In this document: one piece after another, positions 60,681 through 64,000 of the stretch | Position numbering within the stretch: the stretch's first letter is position 1 | How the letters are laid out: each line of letters begins with the position of its first letter | Source of the DNA: Eustoma russellianum | Lineage: Eukaryota; Streptophyta; Magnoliopsida; Gentianales; Gentianaceae | Reading direction: 5' to 3' | Assembly: GCA_036186865.1 (NCBI GenBank) | Contig: AP025066.1 | Coordinates: 15,730,639-15,794,638 of the forward strand | Length of the DNA stretch: 64,000 nt | Notes under the pieces: generated by a model | Told to the model about the DNA's origin: nothing | What the model saw: the letters and a program-made list of their open reading frames with translations, nothing else | The model's database searches: none | Translations under genes and position numbers: made by a program

Positions 60681-60734
60681 CTTCATGGTGGCATTCATGA
60701 AATCATTTGTAATATTGTATACACATAAGAACTC
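60681..60734 (-). pseudogene. VPS54: Candidate upstream VPS54-like exon
   Basis: Minus strand: acceptor TTGCAG, 54 bases encoding EFLCVYNITNDFMNATMK, donor GTATTT. It is in phase 0 at both ends. It resembles a plant VPS54 block of the EFL-IYNIT-FI-ATEK type that precedes exon A by a long way in the protein. The final Met-Lys replaces the usual Glu-Lys. The assignment is weaker than for exons A to C. Confidence 0.5.
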
Positions 60735-60951
60735 CTGCAACCTCAATTTGAAATTAATGTGACTGCCGACACCAAGGAGCTTTTGACAAAATCACCTTCA
60801 TCATCATACAAGATGAGTTGATTTCAACAAACTCAATCTATCATCACCTAGCTAACACCATGAATCATCGAAACAAACACACAACAACGCAAAACAATCA
60901 ATAAAATTTAAACTATGCGATTGACGCCAAATTGCGCCAAGAAAGAAAAAC
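60735..60951. other. Sequence between VPS54-like exon and Copia remnant
   Basis: AT-rich, with no ORF or known repeat seen. AAAAC at 60947-60951 may be one copy of the target duplication of the Copia that follows. Confidence 0.4.
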
Positions 60952-61358
60952 TGTCGAACACTTGGAAAAGTGAAAGAGAAAGAATAAGGCAACGGTTATT
61001 TCATTTGTTACAAGGCTTTATATATAGATAAAAAGTGATTAAACATGTGACATAAGGCTGAATAACCACTAAGTCAGCTGACTACAGTCGATTAGCGCCA
61101 CTACACACGCGCACTTCTTAGTTGCTGAGCCGGCAGCTGCATTGTGAAGCTTCTGCAGCAATATTTTGCTTTCTCTTTGATCAATTAGTTAGTTAATCCA
61201 TCACTCACGTCCTACCTTGAGCTTGATCTCTGTTTCATAGCTAACCAATGCCATCACTTGAAATTGCCACCTCAGTAGCCTTTGAGCTTCTTCTTCGTGC
61301 CAATGCAGCTGCCTCATGCTGCTCTGTTCCTGCCCGCTGCTGACCTTCAAGTTTAACA
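60952..61358 (-). repeat. 3' LTR of the minus-strand Copia
   Basis: On the minus strand it reads TGTTAAACTTGAAGG to CAAGTGTTCGACA, 407 bases. It is preceded by the purine tract CAAGTTTGAGGAGG (61361-61374). Confidence 0.7.
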
Positions 61359-61539
61359 CACCTCCTCAAACTTGACTTCCTGTACACTTCACATAATCCA
61401 TACTAGAAGCTAGGTTTGTCATCCTGCTATGATCCAAGGCCTTAGTAAATAAGTCAGCCAACTGCAGCTGTGTGTCAATTGACACGGGCATGATAACTCC
61501 TGCCATGAACTTATTCCTCACTACATGGAATCAATCTCT

Positions 61540-62838
61540 ATGTGTTTTGTTCTTTCATGAAAGACAAGATTTTTCACAATGTAGATGACACTCTTGTTAT
61601 CACAGAACAACTCCACATGTCCCTTTGTTTAATATTCAGATCTTCCATCAGATATAGCAGCCATTGTACCTCGCGTGTAGTACCTAGGGCTCTATACTCT
61701 ACTTTAGATGATGATTGTGAGACAGTACTTTGCTTCTTGACTTTTCAAGAAATGATGACATTTCCTAAAAACAGGTAGAATCCAATGATGGACCTTCTAT
61801 TTTCTGAGCAACCTCCCCAACCAAAATCACTAAACCCTTTTAACTTCAACTCTGCTTGACTTGGAAACAGCAAGCCTTCGCCTGGTGTACCGTTAAGGAT
61901 CTTAGTAGCCTATGTATGACCTTAACATGATTTTCTGTAGGTGTGTCCAAGAACTGAATAAGCTGCTGCACATTGTATGCAATGTCTAGTCTTGTAATAG
62001 TCAGATAAAGACACTTGCCTATGATCCTCCTGTAACTTCCAACATCTTGCACTAGTGGAGAATCATTATGTTCCAGTTTTAGGTTTTGCTCTATAGGTGT
62101 CTTAGCTGGCTTAGATCCCTAATAACCACTGCTGTCTAACATTTCAAGCACATACTTCCTTTGGCTCAACATAATCTCCTGCTATGACCAAACTACCTCT
62201 AAGCCACGGAAAAACTTCAGATAAGTAATATCTTTGATGCTAAACTCCAAGTGTAAAGCAGCTTTGAGGGACTGAATCTCTGAGATAGAGTCATTAGCTA
62301 GGATAATATCATCCACATAAACCAAAAGTACCAGAAAGGAGGAAGCAGTCTGCCTTGTGAACAAGGTATATTCATGCTTAGACTGCTTACAACTTAGAGA
62401 AACTAGAAAATGAGTCAATTTTTCATTCAACTGTCTACTTTCTTGCTTATGTCCATATAATGACTTGTTGAGCTTGCAAACAGTGTTATAGAGAGTAGAG
62501 AGACCTTCAGGAACAACTATGTAAATGCCTTGGTGCAAATCACCATGCAAGAAAGCACTGTTAATATCCAGTTGGTGTAGGTGCCAATTTTTAAGAGCTG
62601 CAAGAGAAAGAACCATCCTAACAGCTGTCATCTTGGCTACAAGACGGAAGGTATCATTATAGTCAAAACCTAACTGTTGTGTGTAGCCTTTAGCTACCAG
62701 GCGTGCTTTTTTTTATCTGTCAATGCTGCCATCAGGCTTCCTCTTAATCTTATAGACTCATTTGTAGCCAATAGGAGTTTTGTCAAGGGGCAAAGGAACC
62801 AAGGCCCAGGTGTCATTGGCCTCAAGGGACGCCAAATT
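61540..62838 (-). pseudogene. Copia RT and RNase H remnant
   Basis: Minus strand: LEANDTWALVPLPLDKTPIG near 62820-62760, then an open RT stretch of 149 codons (62631-62182) with HQLDINSAFLHGDLHQGIYI and the catalytic YVDDIILAND. A second frame (62052-61846) has GSYRRIIGKCLYLTITRLDI. RNase H pieces (VELFCDNKSVIYI, HERTKHIEI) lie at 61640-61530. Stops and frame changes separate the parts. Confidence 0.82.
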
Positions 62839-64000
62839 TGTTGAGAAACTGGGGTTTGAGTGATTTGAAAAATGTATGATTTAAATGTTACGTGTCTTTG
62901 AAATGCATGATTTAAGTGTTACATGACAAGCGTACGTGATGGATATGCTTTATATGCTTATATATAATGTTATCGTACTAACACGCCATTAAGCGTTAAG
63001 GCTTACATCATATGGCAAACATTTGTTCTGTTTATACTATTTTCAGGTGCCATGTTAAATAAACTAAACTAGTTTATTTAGTGAAGTGCTTAAGGTGATG
63101 AACTAAACTAATTCATTTAATGAAGGACTTAAGTAGACATATTTGAAGATACCTATTTGGCAACAAATTTGGAATGGAAATTTGCTATCCACACTTACAC
63201 ACACGTCCATATTATATATATATATATATATGTGTTTTCTTATATCGATGAGCTATATATTTCTATCTCGACGTTTCACCGACACACCATAAACGTACGT
63301 CGATATCAAGCTACCATATACACATCATATTTTTGAGTATATAGAGGTTCCATTTCGCATTTTATATGTCATCAAGTTACCAAAATTATACCGACATGTC
63401 ACAAGTCTATAAACCGTGCCACATCGGATGACTACCGAACTGTCACTGACATGTCACATACTTACCATACAAAGATGACCAGCCTATATACACTTAAAAT
63501 TCTCAAATATTTTGTGCACCGTATGTCCATTTCGTCCCAAAAATCATACCATATTTACACATATCAATTACCTACAATTTACCATGATTTGTTGGAAATT
63601 CAAATTCAAATTGTAAATTACACATGGCCGAATTGTCTTCAGCTATTGGAGCTGAAATTACATATTATATTATGTATATTATATGTTACATAACAAATTT
63701 TACATGTCTAAGAGGTTTGAAATTAATTGGAGAAAAATTGCGTAATCGACGGAAGTCGAAAATTCGCTTTTCTACATACTTACATGGGACATTTTCTTTA
63801 ATCTTTTTGTGTGACATGTATCTAGATACATCTGATACATCTAAGACATATTGGAATATTTTAGAAAAACAATTTAAGGGATGATTGAAATATACCATAT
63901 GTGTGAAGATATTACACCATTATTTGTCAAATTTCAAAAGAGAATTTCAGCACATGAGAGCTGAGCTAGGCACGCCAATTGGAGCTTACGTGGAGCTTAG
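62839..64000 (+). mobile_element. LTR of the L0 superfamily, running off the window
   Basis: Starts TGTTGAGAAACTGGGG, with 5' flank AAATT, inside the minus-strand Copia RT. It follows the same order of landmarks as L0 (AACTAAACTAGTTTATT, CGTACGTC, GACATGTCACAAGTCT, GGAGCTTACGTGGAGCTTAG). It has a TA repeat at 63213-63232 where L0 carries the LINE. The end is outside the window. Confidence 0.8.

Larger units (their letters stand above)
60952..62838 (-). mobile_element. Minus-strand Copia remnant (3' half)
   Basis: 3' LTR (60952-61358), polypurine tract, RNase H and RT on the minus strand. The upstream half is cut off at 62838 by an LTR of the L0 superfamily. The 5' LTR, gag, protease and integrase are not in the window. 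Confidence 0.82.

Overview
This window is nuclear DNA of a flowering plant. The repeats are plant-type: Copia elements with an initiator-Met-tRNA primer site, a plant LINE with a fused RNase H, Au- and TS-like SINEs, a TRIM and a Pack-MULE. Between the repeats lie small spliced exons of a plant-like VPS54 gene. I cannot name the species; the SINE types fit a eudicot. Nearly everything is transposable-element sequence, much of it nested.

Region 1 (1-34127) is a stack of insertions in one old LTR (called L0, of the TGTTGAG/TGTAGAG superfamily). L0 survives at 130-247, 21317-22772 and 33267-34127. A 5'-truncated LINE (250-21316) sits in its TA repeat. The LINE's RNase H domain is split twice: by an internally deleted LTR element (2041-12174) and by a gag-only LTR retrotransposon of TR-GAG type (12411-20415, TSD CTGCA). 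The deleted element itself holds a solo LTR inside a solo LTR (3581-6404, TSD GTCAC; inner 3890-5277, TSD CATGC) and an antisense solo LTR (7128-10060, TSD GTTAC). A full-length SIRE/Maximus-like Copia (22773-33266, TSD GATCA) with near-identical LTRs and a broken pol lies in the right part of L0.

Region 2 (about 34128-60951) is a host locus on the minus strand: exons matching the C-terminal half of VPS54, the GARP tethering subunit. One exon is split by an antisense Ty3/gypsy-like solo LTR (54728-58910, TSD GATGA). The next is split by a 1.14-kb Pack-MULE (35644-36784, TSD TTCAAAAAA) that carries a captured membrane-protein gene fragment. The 17.9-kb intron between them holds a 9.8-kb Copia (36840-46608, TSD CAAGG), whose centre has been replaced by pieces of a gypsy-like LTR and a second SIRE-like element, and an old Copia (48723-54581). 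A TRIM (55638-55965, TSD TATAG) sits inside the gypsy LTR, and an Au SINE (60085-60270) lies between exons. The locus is a disrupted pseudogene, or a non-functional allele or copy.

Region 3 (60952-64000) is a minus-strand Copia remnant cut by another LTR of the L0 superfamily, which runs off the window.

No tools were run. Boundaries rest on reading TG..CA ends, target-site duplications, primer sites and reading-frame continuity by eye.
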